64,000 nucleotides of DNA from JAIBJN01 sp963748205. Its GTDB lineage: Bacteria > Actinomycetota > Thermoleophilia > Gaiellales > Gaiellaceae. Under the pieces are notes generated by a model. That model had not been told where the DNA came from, did not search any database, and saw nothing but the letters and a program-made list of their open reading frames with translations. Location of the stretch: NCBI GenBank assembly GCA_963748205.1, contig CAVVIB010000023.1, positions 434,001 through 498,000 on the forward strand, read 5' to 3'. The position numbers and the translations under genes are program-made. This document shows positions 34,584 through 43,666 of the stretch, piece after piece (positions within the stretch are counted from its first letter, which is position 1; each line of letters starts with the position of its first letter).

Positions 34584-37500
34584 GCACGGCGGTCGGCGCA
34601 CCCAACCCCGAGCAGACGGCCGCCATCGAGGCGCCGGGGCTCGTCTTCGTCTCGGCGGGCGCCGGGACGGGGAAGACGACCGTGCTCGTGGAGCGCTTCG
34701 CCAAGGCGGTGTGCGAGCGCGGCCTCGACGTCGACTCGCTCCTCGTCATCACGTACACCGAGCGCGCCGCGGGCGAGCTGCGCGACCGCATCCGGGCGCG
34801 GCTCGTCGAGGCGGGGCGCGGCGAGCTGGCCCGCGACCTGGACGCGGCGTGGATCTCGACCATCCACGGCTTCTGCCTGCGCCTCCTCAAGGCGCATCCG
34901 TTCGCGGCCGGGATCGACCCGCGCTTCCGCGTGCTCGACGACGCGCAGGCGCGCGTGCTCCAGCGCGAGGCCTTCGAGGCGGCGCTGACGGAGTTCTGCG
35001 CCGACGGCGACCCGGAGCGCCTCGGCCTCCTCTCCACCTACGGGACACGGGCGCTGCGCCGCATGCTCACCGGCGTGCACGACACGCTGCGCGCAGCGGG
35101 CCGGCCGCTCGTTCTCGAGCTCGGCGAGCGTCCGGGGCTGGCCGAGCGCATCGCGGAGCTGAAGGACGCGGCTCAGTGCCTCGTGGACGATCCGGACGGA
35201 GGCGAGAGCGCCCGTGCGAGCGCGGCACGAGCTCTCGAGCTCCTGGCGGAGCGGACGCTGCCCGAGCGGCTCCTCGACCTCGGCGAGCTGAAGGCCCGCG
35301 GCGAGCACGCGGTCAGCTACGAGGAGGCGCGGCACGGCGTCGAGCAGGCGGCGCTCGACGAGCTCGCCGCCCGCGACCGCGACATGCTCCAGGAGCTGCT
35401 GGAGCGCTTCGGCGACGCCTACCGCGCCGGCAAGGACCGCGAATCCGCGCTCGACTTCGAGGACCTCCAGCTCACCGCGCGCGACCTTCTGCGCGACAAC
35501 GCTGCCGTCCGCGAGCGCGAGAGCTGGCGCTTCCGCTCCATCATGGTCGACGAGTTCCAGGACACGAACCGGCTCCAGTGCGAGATCGTCGACCTGCTGG
35601 CCGAAGGGCCCGACGGCAAGGAGCTCTTCTTCGTCGGCGACGAGTTCCAGTCCATCTACCGCTTCCGGCACGCGGACGTCGAGGTCTTCCGTGAGCGGCG
35701 CGAGCGCTCCGGCGGCGTGCTCGCGCTCACCCAGAACTACCGCTCGCGCCCCGAGGTGCTCGCGGCCGTCAACCACCTGTTCTCGAGCGAGTTCGGCGAG
35801 GAGTTCCAGCCGCTCGAGGCGGCAGGACGCTTCCCCGACCCGGTCTTCGGCGCGCCGGTCGAGCTGCTCGTCACGGACAAGTCCACCTACTCGGGGACGC
35901 CGATCCACTGGCGCCGCGCCGAGGCCCGGCACATCGCCGCGCGCGTGAAGCAGCTCGTCGACTCGGGCGAGGCGACGGCCGGCGAGATCGTCCTCCTCTT
36001 CGCCGCCGGGACCGACGCCGAGCACTACGAGGAGGAGCTGCGCTCGGCGGGCCTGCGCACCTACCGCGCGACGGGCCGCGGGTACTTCGGCCAGCAGCAG
36101 GTCGTCGACCTGCTCGCCTACCTCCGGCTCCTGCACAACCGCTACGACGACGAGGCGCTCGTCACCGTCCTCGCCTCGCCGTTCGTGGGCCTCTCGAACG
36201 ACGCGCTCGTGCTCCTGCGCTCCGCCGCCACGAGGCGGCCGCTCTTCCAGCCGTTCGAGCGCGGGCTGCCCGCGGATCTCTCCGAGCGCGACCGCCATCT
36301 CTGCCGGGCGTTCCTCCAGCGCTTCGAGCGCCTCGGCCGGGCGACGCACGGGCTCTCGCTCGAGCAGCTCTGCGAGCGGATCGTCGCCGACCACGACTAC
36401 GACCTCGCCGTGCTGGCCCGCTGGGACGGGAGGCGCCGGTACGCGAACATGCGCAAGCTCGCACGGCTCGCCCGCTCCTACGAGGAGCTGCGCGGCCGCG
36501 ACATCGAGGGCTTCGTCCGCTTCGTGCGCGAGCAGGAGGCGGTGGGGGCGCGCGAGCTCGAGGCGGTCGCCGAGGAGGAGGACGGCGACGCCGTGCGGCT
36601 CCTGACCATCCACGCCGCCAAGGGCCTCGAGTTCAAGGTCGTGATCGTCGCCGACGCCGGGCGCGACCGCACCGCGTTCTCGCCGGACGAGATTCTCTGC
36701 CTGCCCGACGGGCGCTTCGGCTTCCGCGTTGCCGACCCCGCAACCGGCTCGCGGCGCCCGGCCTTCGAGTACGAGCGCGTGCGCGAGGCCGAGCGCGAGG
36801 CCGAGCGGGCGGAGCGCCTCCGTCTCTACTACGTCGCCATGACCCGCGCGATCGACCGGCTCATCGTCTCGGGCGCGATCGACCCCGGGCGCACGGCCGA
36901 CCAGGGCACGCCGATCGGGTGGGTGCTCTCACGCCTGGAGGCGCAGGAGCTCGACGCAGCCGGCGACGGGCCGGTCGAGATCGTCCGCGACGGCGCCAGG
37001 CTGCTCGTGCGCGTCGACCGCTACTCGGCGGAGCAGCCCGCCCCGGCGTCGGCGCCGGCGGCCACGCCCGTCGCGGAGGAGGGCCAGCTGGAGCTCTTCG
37101 CAGGCGAGGGCCTCGCGTCGCTGCCTCCGCTCGCGCCGAAGCTGCCGGAACTCCCACCGGTGCCTGCTCCGCCGCTCCATCGCGTGCGCCGGCTCTCCTA
37201 CAGCGCGCTCGCGCTCTTCGACCGTTGCTCGTACCGCTATTTCGCGGAGCGCATCGCGGGCATGCGGCCCGCAGACGCGCACGGCACGGTCCCGGGCCAG
37301 ACCGGCCTCGCGGCGACCGAGATCGGGGACGCCGTCCACCGGCTCCTCGAGATCGTCGACATGACCGCGCCGGCCGTTCCCGACCTCGAGCCCGTTCGGA
37401 GCTGGTACCCCGCCGTGACCGAGGAGGAGCTCGCCCGGATCAGCGGCTTCGTCGCCTCGTACTGCGGCTCCGAGCTGGCGCAGCGCATCGCCTCGCTCGA

Positions 37501-37960
37501 GGGGGCCACGGTCGAGCGGCCCTTCGCCTTCGAGCACGACGGCGTGCTCCTGCACGGCCGGCTCGACGTCTACTGGAGCGACGGGCAGGCGGCGCTCGTG
37601 CTCGACTACAAGACGAACTCGCTGGCCGAGGGCACGCCCGAGGAGATCGTGGAGAGCGACTACCGGGTCCAGCGTCTCGTGTACGCGCTCGCGTGCCTGC
37701 GGACCGGGGCCGAGGAGGTCGAGGTCGTCTACCACTTCCTCGAGCGGCCGGATGCCGTCGTCTCGACCCGATTCACAGCCGCGGACACCGAGGCGCTCGA
37801 GGCCGAGCTCACGGCTGCCATCGATCGCATCAACGAGGGCGACTTCCGGCCGACGCCGAGCGACTTCACGTGCTCGGGCTGTCCCGCGCTCGACCGCGTG
37901 TGCGCCGGCCCCCGGCTGCTCGTCATGGAGCCGATGGACGAGTACGCCGAGACGTACTAG
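34580..37960 (+). CDS. AddA-like UvrD helicase and nuclease
   Basis: The 1126-residue motor subunit unwinds DNA ends and degrades them for homologous recombination. It has Walker A SAGAGTGKTTVLVERF (about 26-40), TISTIHGFC-like motif Ia region, Walker B DEFQDTNRLQ near 324, and QNYRSRPEVL and LLTIHAAKGLEF helicase motifs. The C-terminal nuclease carries GRLDVYWSDG and LVLDYKTNS. It also has the four-cysteine pattern LFDRCSYRYFAERI near 883 and CSGCPALDRVC near 1100, normally a B-subunit feature. Gene order B then A, with four-base overlap, is standard for the complex. Confidence 0.9.
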   Translation: MSTAVGAPNPEQTAAIEAPGLVFVSAGAGTGKTTVLVERFAKAVCERGLDVDSLLVITYTERAAGELRDRIRARLVEAGRGELARDLDAAWISTIHGFCLRLLKAHPFAAGIDPRFRVLDDAQARVLQREAFEAALTEFCADGDPERLGLLSTYGTRALRRMLTGVHDTLRAAGRPLVLELGERPGLAERIAELKDAAQCLVDDPDGGESARASAARALELLAERTLPERLLDLGELKARGEHAVSYEEARHGVEQAALDELAARDRDMLQELLERFGDAYRAGKDRESALDFEDLQLTARDLLRDNAAVRERESWRFRSIMVDEFQDTNRLQCEIVDLLAEGPDGKELFFVGDEFQSIYRFRHADVEVFRERRERSGGVLALTQNYRSRPEVLAAVNHLFSSEFGEEFQPLEAAGRFPDPVFGAPVELLVTDKSTYSGTPIHWRRAEARHIAARVKQLVDSGEATAGEIVLLFAAGTDAEHYEEELRSAGLRTYRATGRGYFGQQQVVDLLAYLRLLHNRYDDEALVTVLASPFVGLSNDALVLLRSAATRRPLFQPFERGLPADLSERDRHLCRAFLQRFERLGRATHGLSLEQLCERIVADHDYDLAVLARWDGRRRYANMRKLARLARSYEELRGRDIEGFVRFVREQEAVGARELEAVAEEEDGDAVRLLTIHAAKGLEFKVVIVADAGRDRTAFSPDEILCLPDGRFGFRVADPATGSRRPAFEYERVREAEREAERAERLRLYYVAMTRAIDRLIVSGAIDPGRTADQGTPIGWVLSRLEAQELDAAGDGPVEIVRDGARLLVRVDRYSAEQPAPASAPAATPVAEEGQLELFAGEGLASLPPLAPKLPELPPVPAPPLHRVRRLSYSALALFDRCSYRYFAERIAGMRPADAHGTVPGQTGLAATEIGDAVHRLLEIVDMTAPAVPDLEPVRSWYPAVTEEELARISGFVASYCGSELAQRIASLEGATVERPFAFEHDGVLLHGRLDVYWSDGQAALVLDYKTNSLAEGTPEEIVESDYRVQRLVYALACLRTGAEEVEVVYHFLERPDAVVSTRFTAADTEALEAELTAAIDRINEGDFRPTPSDFTCSGCPALDRVCAGPRLLVMEPMDEYAETY

Positions 37961-37963
37961 CCG

Positions 37964-38308
37964 CTAGAAGTCCTGGCCGATCGCGTCGATCGCGATAATC
38001 GAGAAGTTGGCCACCATGAGGGCGAGCCCGAGCCAGATGAGGACGATCGCGAGCGATACGGCCTCCGCACGTCCGGCGTCGACGGCGGGCGGTATGACCC
38101 CGCTCCTCGGCATCAGCGCCACGCCGGCCGCGCCCACCGCGAGGAGAAGGGCGATGCTCCCGCTCATCCAGAGCGCCACGTTCCACCATTCAGCGGCTCC
38201 GCTGTACAGCGTGAATCCTTGGGGAAGGATGAGCGTGAGGACCGCGAGCGCGAAGACCCACGTCGTGCGCCGTTCGAGCGGATCCCTGCGAGGTCTGTCT
38301 TGAGCCAC
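37964..38308 (-). CDS. Small integral membrane protein (114 aa)
   Basis: The protein has three or four predicted helices (WVFALAVLTLILPQGFTLY, VALWMSGSIALLLAVGAAGVAL, AVSLAIVLIWLGLALMVANF) and no recognised family. GTG 38308 is the start, preceded by TATTTT at 38315-38320 six bases upstream. It lies three bases from the convergent addA-like gene end and starts 25 bases from the divergent nth start. Confidence 0.65.
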   Translation of the reverse strand: MAQDRPRRDPLERRTTWVFALAVLTLILPQGFTLYSGAAEWWNVALWMSGSIALLLAVGAAGVALMPRSGVIPPAVDAGRAEAVSLAIVLIWLGLALMVANFSIIAIDAIGQDF

Positions 38309-38320
38309 GGCCGGAAAATA
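38306..38320 (-). promoter_or_regulatory. Leaderless-type -10 box, TATTTT
   Basis: On the minus strand TATTTT (38315-38320), then six bases, then GTG 38308. This is an AT island in a GC-rich spacer only 25 bases long between divergent start codons. Confidence 0.5.
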
Positions 38321-38333
38321 CTCCCAGCGCCGG

Positions 38334-39014
38334 ATGGCGATCTCCGCGCCGCGTAACTACGTCTCGGAGGCGCGCCGCCGGGTCGGGCCGAAGCGGGCGC
38401 GCATCCGCGAGATCATCGAGCGGCTCGCGCGGGCGCATCCCGACGCGACGATCGCGCTCCGCTTCCGGGATCCCGTCGAGCTGCTCGTCTCGGTCATGCT
38501 CTCCGCGCAGACGACGGACGTGACCGTCAACCGCGTCACGGAGAAGCTGTTCCTCAAGTACCGCCGGCCCGAGGACTACCTCGCCGTCCCGCTCGAGGAG
38601 CTCGAGGCCGACATCCGGCCGACGGGGACGTTCCGGCAGAAGGCGAGGAACCTCCGGAACGCGATGCACATGCTGCTCGAGGAGTTCGGAGGCGAGGTTC
38701 CCGAGCGGCTCGAGGATCTCGTGCGCCTTCCGGGCGTTGGGCGCAAGACGGCCAACGTCGTCGCCGCCGAGCGCGGCGCGACGCAGGGCATCGTCGTGGA
38801 CACCCACGTCCGGCGCCTCTCGCAGCGGCTCGGGCTCACGAAGCAACAGGACCCGGTGAAGATCGAGCGCGACCTCATGCGCATCGTCCCGCGTGCGGAC
38901 TGGCCGCGCTTCCCGCACCTGCTCATCTGGCACGGCCGCCGCGTGTGCGACGCCCGCCGCCCGCGGTGCGAGGAGTGCGTCCTTGCGGACCTCTGCCCGT
39001 CGAGCCGCGTGTAG
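38334..39014 (+). CDS. nth: Endonuclease III (DNA glycosylase/AP lyase)
   Basis: Endonuclease III removes oxidised pyrimidines and cleaves the abasic site. The 226-residue protein has LLVSVMLSAQTTDVTVN, the helix-hairpin-helix LPGVGRKTANVV with catalytic Lys near residue 138, the catalytic Asp in IVVDTHVRRLS, and the 4Fe-4S loop CDARRPRCEECVLADLC near the end. It is intact and of normal length. It neighbours the AddA/AddB-like genes, grouping DNA repair functions. Confidence 0.95.
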   Translation: MAISAPRNYVSEARRRVGPKRARIREIIERLARAHPDATIALRFRDPVELLVSVMLSAQTTDVTVNRVTEKLFLKYRRPEDYLAVPLEELEADIRPTGTFRQKARNLRNAMHMLLEEFGGEVPERLEDLVRLPGVGRKTANVVAAERGATQGIVVDTHVRRLSQRLGLTKQQDPVKIERDLMRIVPRADWPRFPHLLIWHGRRVCDARRPRCEECVLADLCPSSRV

Positions 39015-39017
39015 GAG

Positions 39018-39461
39018 CTAGCGGGGAGCCACGGCGACCAGGAGGCCGCCGTCCTCGTCGTACGCGGGGAAGAAGTCGGCGCGCACGACCTTCTTCACGC
39101 CTGACCGGGTCTTCAGCGTCAGCTTCTGATCGAAGCGGCGGACGCCGTACTCGAGCGTGAGGGCGGCAGGCGTCGGCCCGTTGCCCTCGGGCTCGAAGAG
39201 CGCCGTCATCACGTCGTGCCCGAGCAGGTCGCCCTCGCGGTAGCCCGTGAGCTCGAAGACGCCCTGCCCGGTGGCGATGATGCGGCCCTCGTTGTTGCAG
39301 ACGAGGAACCCGGTCCCCGGGGCCGGGTAGTAGTCGTCGAGGATCTGGAAGAGGAAGCCGAAGCCGCAGCTCGTGCAGGCGACTGGGCGGCCGGTCAGGC
39401 CCTCGATGCCGTCGTCGTCGACCGACCGTCGCCGGCAGTTCGGGCAGATGAAGTACGGCAT
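39018..39461 (-). CDS. Zinc-ribbon and PAS-domain protein
   Basis: The 147-residue protein starts with a zinc ribbon FICPNCRRRS and VACTSCGFGF (four cysteines, residues 5-32) followed by a PAS domain (about 45-140) with GFLVCNNEGRIIATGQGVFELTGY and KTRSGVKKVVRADFFPAYD. No output domain is present. It may be a small cytoplasmic sensor, perhaps of redox or ligand signals. It lies downstream of trxB on the same strand, with its own TAGCTT box six bases before ATG 39461. Confidence 0.78.
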   Translation of the reverse strand: MPYFICPNCRRRSVDDDGIEGLTGRPVACTSCGFGFLFQILDDYYPAPGTGFLVCNNEGRIIATGQGVFELTGYREGDLLGHDVMTALFEPEGNGPTPAALTLEYGVRRFDQKLTLKTRSGVKKVVRADFFPAYDEDGGLLVAVAPR

Positions 39462-39473
39462 GGAGAAAAGCTA
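39459..39473 (-). promoter_or_regulatory. Leaderless-type -10 box, TAGCTT
   Basis: On the minus strand TAGCTT (39468-39473) precedes ATG 39461 by six bases. Its first three bases are also the stop codon of trxB, so the match may be partly constrained by that stop. Confidence 0.4.
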
Positions 39474-40439
39474 GCTGCGCGGTGCCGCCAAGGCGTCCAG
39501 CAGGCGGCCGCGCTCAGCGGCCAGCCAGCGCTCGGCGTCGAGCGCCGCCATGCATCCGGACCCGGCCGCGGTGACGGCCTGCCGGTAGACGTCGTCCTGC
39601 ACGTCGCCCGCGGCGAAGACGCCCGGGATGTTGGTCTCGGTCGTCTTCCCACTCGTGACCAGGTAGCCCGACTCGGGATCCATGTCGAGCTGGCCCTTGA
39701 AGAGCTCGGTCGTCGGGTCGTGCCCGATGGCGACGAAGAAGCCCTCGGCCGGGATGTCGCTCGTCTCGTCCGTCTTCAGGTTGCGGACGCGGACGCCGCT
39801 GACGAGGCCCTCGCCCAGCACCTCCTCGACCACGGAGTCGGTGACGAACTCGATCTTCTCGGTCGCTTGCGCGCGGTCGACCATGATCGGCGAGGCCCGG
39901 AAGACGTCGCGCCGGTGGACGACCGTGACCTTCGAGGCGAACTTCGCCAGGAAGGTGGCCTCCTCCATCGCGGAGTCGCCGCCGCCGACGACCACCACGT
40001 CCTTGTCGCGGAAGAAGGCCGCGTCGCAGACGGCGCAGTACGAGACGCCGCGTCCCTGGAGGGTGCGCTCGGACTCGAGCCCGAGCTGGCGGGCGTTCGC
40101 GCCGGTGGCGACGATGACCGTCTCGGCCCGGTACTCGTCCTCGCCGACCCAGACGCGGAAGGGCCGCTCGGAGAAGTCGACCTTCGTCACGTCGTCGGTG
40201 ATGAACTCCGCGCCGAAGCGCTCGGCCTGCTTCCGGAACTCCTGCATCATCTCCGGGCCGAGCACGCCGGCGGGGTAGCCGGGGTAGTTCTCGACGTCGC
40301 TCGTGATCATCAGCTGGCCGCCCCAGTTGACCCCCTCGATCACCAGCGGGGACATGTTCGCGCGGGCGGTGTAGAGGGCAGCGGTGTAGCCCGCGGCTGC
40401 CCCGCCGATCACGATCACCTCGCGTACGTCTGTGCTCAC
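39471..40439 (-). CDS. trxB: Thioredoxin reductase
   Basis: This flavoenzyme reduces thioredoxin with NADPH in the cytoplasm. The 322-residue protein has the FAD motif VIGGAAAGYTAALYTARANM, the redox-active CAVCDAAFF, the NADPH motif VVVGGGDSAMEEA and the FAD-closing FAAGDVQDDVYRQ. GTG 40439 is preferred as the start because AGAGGAACGAC precedes it; GTG 40457 is an alternative. No thioredoxin gene is adjacent in this window. It is divergent from the Vms1-like gene. Confidence 0.95.
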   Translation of the reverse strand: MSTDVREVIVIGGAAAGYTAALYTARANMSPLVIEGVNWGGQLMITSDVENYPGYPAGVLGPEMMQEFRKQAERFGAEFITDDVTKVDFSERPFRVWVGEDEYRAETVIVATGANARQLGLESERTLQGRGVSYCAVCDAAFFRDKDVVVVGGGDSAMEEATFLAKFASKVTVVHRRDVFRASPIMVDRAQATEKIEFVTDSVVEEVLGEGLVSGVRVRNLKTDETSDIPAEGFFVAIGHDPTTELFKGQLDMDPESGYLVTSGKTTETNIPGVFAAGDVQDDVYRQAVTAAGSGCMAALDAERWLAAERGRLLDALAAPRS

Positions 40440-40553
40440 GTCGTTCCTCTCTGTCACGGGATTTCTCGTCTACGTTTCTTAACGTCCGAACAGGCTTCGC
40501 TGTTCCGATTGTGTAGCGTCTGAGCCGTAGGGGAAACCTACAAGGGCCGAGAG

Positions 40554-41696
40554 ATGGCACGAACCGTCACCTGGGACGAGCTCCGCGATCTCGCCGGTTT
40601 CCAGGCCGAGCAGGGCGTTGCGATCAGCGTCTACCTCGACCTCGATCCCAGCTTCCTTCGCGCCGCCGGCGACGCGCAGACACGTCTGAATTCGCTCCTC
40701 GACGAGGCGTCGAAGCGCAACGGCGCCGGGAAGCGCGAGCTTTCGCACCAGCAGCGCCTCGCGCTGCGCGAGGACTTCGACCGCATCCGCCGGTTCTTCG
40801 ACGCCGAGTTCGAGCGCGAGGGCGCGCACGGGCTCGCCATCTTCTGCGCCGGGCTCGACAACGTCTGGCGGACGCTTCCGCTCACCGAGGTCGTGCCGGA
40901 CGAGATCCGGGTCCGCGACAGCCTCTACCTCGCCCCGCTCGTCCCACTCGTGGGGCGCGGGGAGGGGGCGCTCGTGCTCGTCGTGAGCCGCGAGCAGGGA
41001 CGCTTCTACCGGTTGCGCGCGGGGAAGCTCGAGGATCTCGCCGACTACACGGAGGAGCAGCCCAGGCGCCATGACCAGGGCGGCTGGGCGCAGTCGCGGC
41101 TCCAGCGCCACGCCGACGAGCTCGCCCAGGATCACCTCCGCCGCGTCGCCGAGGTGCTCGACAAGCTCGTTCGCCGCCTGCGCGGCCCGCGCGTGGTCGT
41201 CGTCGCCTCCGAGGAGGCCGGCGCGGAGTTCCTCGACCTCGTCGCCCACGACACGCGGGCGGCCATCGCGGGCACCGTCCACGCCGAGGCCCACGCGCAG
41301 CCGCGCGAGCTCCTGGAGGCCGCGGTGCCGGCGCTCGAGCGCTGGCGCGCCGAGCGCGAGCGTGAGCTCGTCGAGCGCTGGGCGGAGGAGCACGGGCGGA
41401 ACGGCCGCGGCGCCGCCGGCTGGGCCGCGGTGCTCGAGGCCGCATCCGACGGGCGGGTGGAGCTGCTCCTCTTCCAGGAGGGCGCGAACCACGCTGCCAA
41501 GCGCTGCCCTGCGTGCGGCCGGCTCCAGCTCGAGGGCTCGAAGTGCCCGCTCGACGGCAACCAGCTCGAGGACTCCGAGGACGGTCTCGACCTGGCCATC
41601 CACCAGACCCTGGCCCACGGCGGGACGATCTGGGCCGTGCGCGGCCGCGACGACCTCGACGCCGTCGCAGGCGTCGGCGCCCTGCTGCGCTTCTAG
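40554..41696 (+). CDS. Vms1/baeRF-like peptidyl-tRNA hydrolase-related protein
   Basis: The 380-residue protein looks like the bacterial archaeo-eukaryotic release factor (baeRF) group related to eRF1 and Vms1. Features are the N-terminal VAISVYLDLDPSF, the central loop DQGGWAQSRLQRHADE near residue 176 (position of the GGQ/GxxQ catalytic loop), and RVVVVASEEAGAEFLDL. A C-terminal zinc ribbon-like CPACGRLQLEGSKCPLDG follows near 318. By family analogy it might release stalled peptidyl-tRNA from ribosomes; this is inferred. ATG 40554 follows a leader that contains GGGCCGAGAG. Its stop overlaps the convergent kinase gene by four bases. Confidence 0.78.
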   Translation: MARTVTWDELRDLAGFQAEQGVAISVYLDLDPSFLRAAGDAQTRLNSLLDEASKRNGAGKRELSHQQRLALREDFDRIRRFFDAEFEREGAHGLAIFCAGLDNVWRTLPLTEVVPDEIRVRDSLYLAPLVPLVGRGEGALVLVVSREQGRFYRLRAGKLEDLADYTEEQPRRHDQGGWAQSRLQRHADELAQDHLRRVAEVLDKLVRRLRGPRVVVVASEEAGAEFLDLVAHDTRAAIAGTVHAEAHAQPRELLEAAVPALERWRAERERELVERWAEEHGRNGRGAAGWAAVLEAASDGRVELLLFQEGANHAAKRCPACGRLQLEGSKCPLDGNQLEDSEDGLDLAIHQTLAHGGTIWAVRGRDDLDAVAGVGALLRF

Positions 41697-43597
41697 CCCA
41701 GGCCCGCGCGGGCCTCGAAGGCGTCGGCCTCGTCGTCGTCCGAGGAGGCCCCGTCACCTGCCGCGGGGAGCTCGAAGAAGAAGGTCGAGCCCTCGCTCTC
41801 GCGCGAGGCCACCCAGATGCGCCCGTTCATCCGGCGCACGAGCTCGCGGCAGATGTAGAGGCCGAGGCCGGTGCCGCCCACGCCGCGCGTCAGGTTGGGG
41901 TCGAGGCGGAAGAACTTCTCGAAGATCCGCTCCTGCTCCTTGAGCGGGATGCCGAGGCCCTCGTCGCGGACGGCGAAGAGCACCCGGCCCGCCTGGCGCT
42001 CGAGCGACACGTGCACGCTCCCGCCGGAGGGCGAGTACTTGACGGCGTTCTCGACCAGGTTGGAGAGGACCTGGCGGAGCATGTCCGGGTCGGCCGCGAC
42101 CGTCGGGAGGTCGTTGCCGTGTGCGAGGTCGATCACGATCCCGTCGGGGACGTGCGCCCGCGCGGCTTCCACGACCTCGAGGGCCAGCGCGCCGGGGTCG
42201 CAGTGCTCGACCGAGAAGGCGAACGACTCGGAGTCGAGCCGGCTCGCGGCGAGCACCTGGTCGACGATGCGCGCAAGGCGATCCGACTCGCCGGCGATCA
42301 CGGCCAGGAGGCGGTTGCGCCGCTCATCGTCGAGCTCGACGTCGCGACGCCGCAGGGTCATCGCCGCGCCGTAGACCGCCGCGAGTGGCGTTCGAAGCTC
42401 GTGCGAGACCGTGGCCACGAACTCGCTCTTCATCTTCTCGATGCCGCGCTCCTCGGTGAGGTCGCGCAGCGCATAGACGGTGCCGTCGGGGAACTGGACG
42501 GCGGAAATGGAGATCCAGACCTCGCGGCCGCCGAGGTCGAGCGGGAGCGTCTCGGCGTGCTTCGCCGCGTAGATCGGCGCGCTCGCCACCGGGACGAGCG
42601 GCTCGATCGCGTTCCAGCCGGGGAGGACTTCCTCCGGCCGGAGGCCCAGGACCTGCCCCGCGTCGAGCCCGGTGATCGCGGCGACGGCCGGGTTCCAGAG
42701 CCGGACGACGCCGGAGCCGTCGACGAAGAAGACCCCGTCGCCCACGTGGGCCAGAACGCGCGCGGCGCGCTCGCGCTCCTCGCGCACCTCCTCCTGAAGC
42801 CGGATGCGCTCGAGGACGTCGCCGGCCTCGTTCGCGATCAGCTCGGCCACCGCGATCGCGACCGCGTCGAAGCGGCGTGGGGCCTTGACGGCGTAGAAGG
42901 TCAGCGTTCCGACGGCGTTGCCCTCGTAGCGGATCGGGACGACGAGCGCGCTCCGCGCGCCGATCGATCGCGCGAGCTGCATCTTCAGGCGCCGCTCGCC
43001 GACGACGTCCTTGACCACGAGCGGCTTGCCGCTTGCGAGCAGCGTCTGGTTGAAGTCGTCGGAGACCTCGAAGGCGAAGGAGCGCCATGACTCCTCGGCG
43101 ATGCCGCTGGCAGCCTCGGCCGAGAGGACCCTGCGGTCCGCGTCGTAGAGGAGGAGGACCGCCGAGTCGGCGCCGACGGCCGGGGCGGCCGTCTCGAGGA
43201 TCGCCCCGCCGATCTCCTCGACGGAGCCGTGCTGTGAGGCCAGGCGCGCGATCGCTCCGAGGACCTCGAGCTCACGGATGCGCCTGGGCCGCTCGGCTCC
43301 GCGGCGCAGGCTTTCGCGGCCGCGCTTCGTCGCCAGGGCGATCCAGACCGCCGTCGCGAAGGCGGCCGAGACGATCGAGGCGGTGATGAATGCCGGCGAG
43401 TCGACCGCCCGGCCGTCGCTCTCGGCCATGCCGACGAGGATGAACTGCTGTACCGCGGCCCCGAGGAGCAGGAGGCCTGCGGACAACGTGAGGGCTGCGC
43501 CCTCGAAGCGCCGCTCGCGCCACCAGGTGCGGAGCAGGAGAATGCCGAGCCCAGCCAGGGCCAGGCCGAGCCACAAGAAGAACCATCCGATTTCCAC
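41693..43597 (-). CDS. Membrane sensor histidine kinase (GAF-PAS-HisKA-HATPase)
   Basis: The 634-residue kinase has three N-terminal helices (about 5-22, 34-55, 68-90), a GAF domain (about 105-250, GADSAVLLLYDADRR), a PAS domain (about 262-385, GVFFVDGSGVVRLWNPA), HisKA with SHELRTPLAA near 390, and a HATPase with NLVENAVKYSPSG, DEGLGIP and GVGGTGLGLYI. All catalytic boxes are present. No response regulator is adjacent, so it is an orphan here. The start is GTG 43597 with TATACT at 43614-43619 and a GGTGGGG ribosome binding site in a short leader. Confidence 0.92.
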   Translation of the reverse strand: MEIGWFFLWLGLALAGLGILLLRTWWRERRFEGAALTLSAGLLLLGAAVQQFILVGMAESDGRAVDSPAFITASIVSAAFATAVWIALATKRGRESLRRGAERPRRIRELEVLGAIARLASQHGSVEEIGGAILETAAPAVGADSAVLLLYDADRRVLSAEAASGIAEESWRSFAFEVSDDFNQTLLASGKPLVVKDVVGERRLKMQLARSIGARSALVVPIRYEGNAVGTLTFYAVKAPRRFDAVAIAVAELIANEAGDVLERIRLQEEVREERERAARVLAHVGDGVFFVDGSGVVRLWNPAVAAITGLDAGQVLGLRPEEVLPGWNAIEPLVPVASAPIYAAKHAETLPLDLGGREVWISISAVQFPDGTVYALRDLTEERGIEKMKSEFVATVSHELRTPLAAVYGAAMTLRRRDVELDDERRNRLLAVIAGESDRLARIVDQVLAASRLDSESFAFSVEHCDPGALALEVVEAARAHVPDGIVIDLAHGNDLPTVAADPDMLRQVLSNLVENAVKYSPSGGSVHVSLERQAGRVLFAVRDEGLGIPLKEQERIFEKFFRLDPNLTRGVGGTGLGLYICRELVRRMNGRIWVASRESEGSTFFFELPAAGDGASSDDDEADAFEARAGLG

Positions 43598-43637
43598 GCC
43601 GTATCCCCACCCGAGTATAGGAGCGACCGGGCGATCT

Positions 43638-43657
43638 CAGGCCCCGACCGGGGCCTG
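43638..43657 (-). terminator. GC hairpin after the rmuC-like gene
   Basis: CAGGCCCC (43638-43645) and GGGGCCTG (43650-43657) form a perfect stem with a 4-base loop, ten bases beyond the rmuC-like stop on the minus strand. There is no T-run on that strand, so it is only a likely terminator. Confidence 0.45.
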
Positions 43658-43666
43658 CAAAATCAG

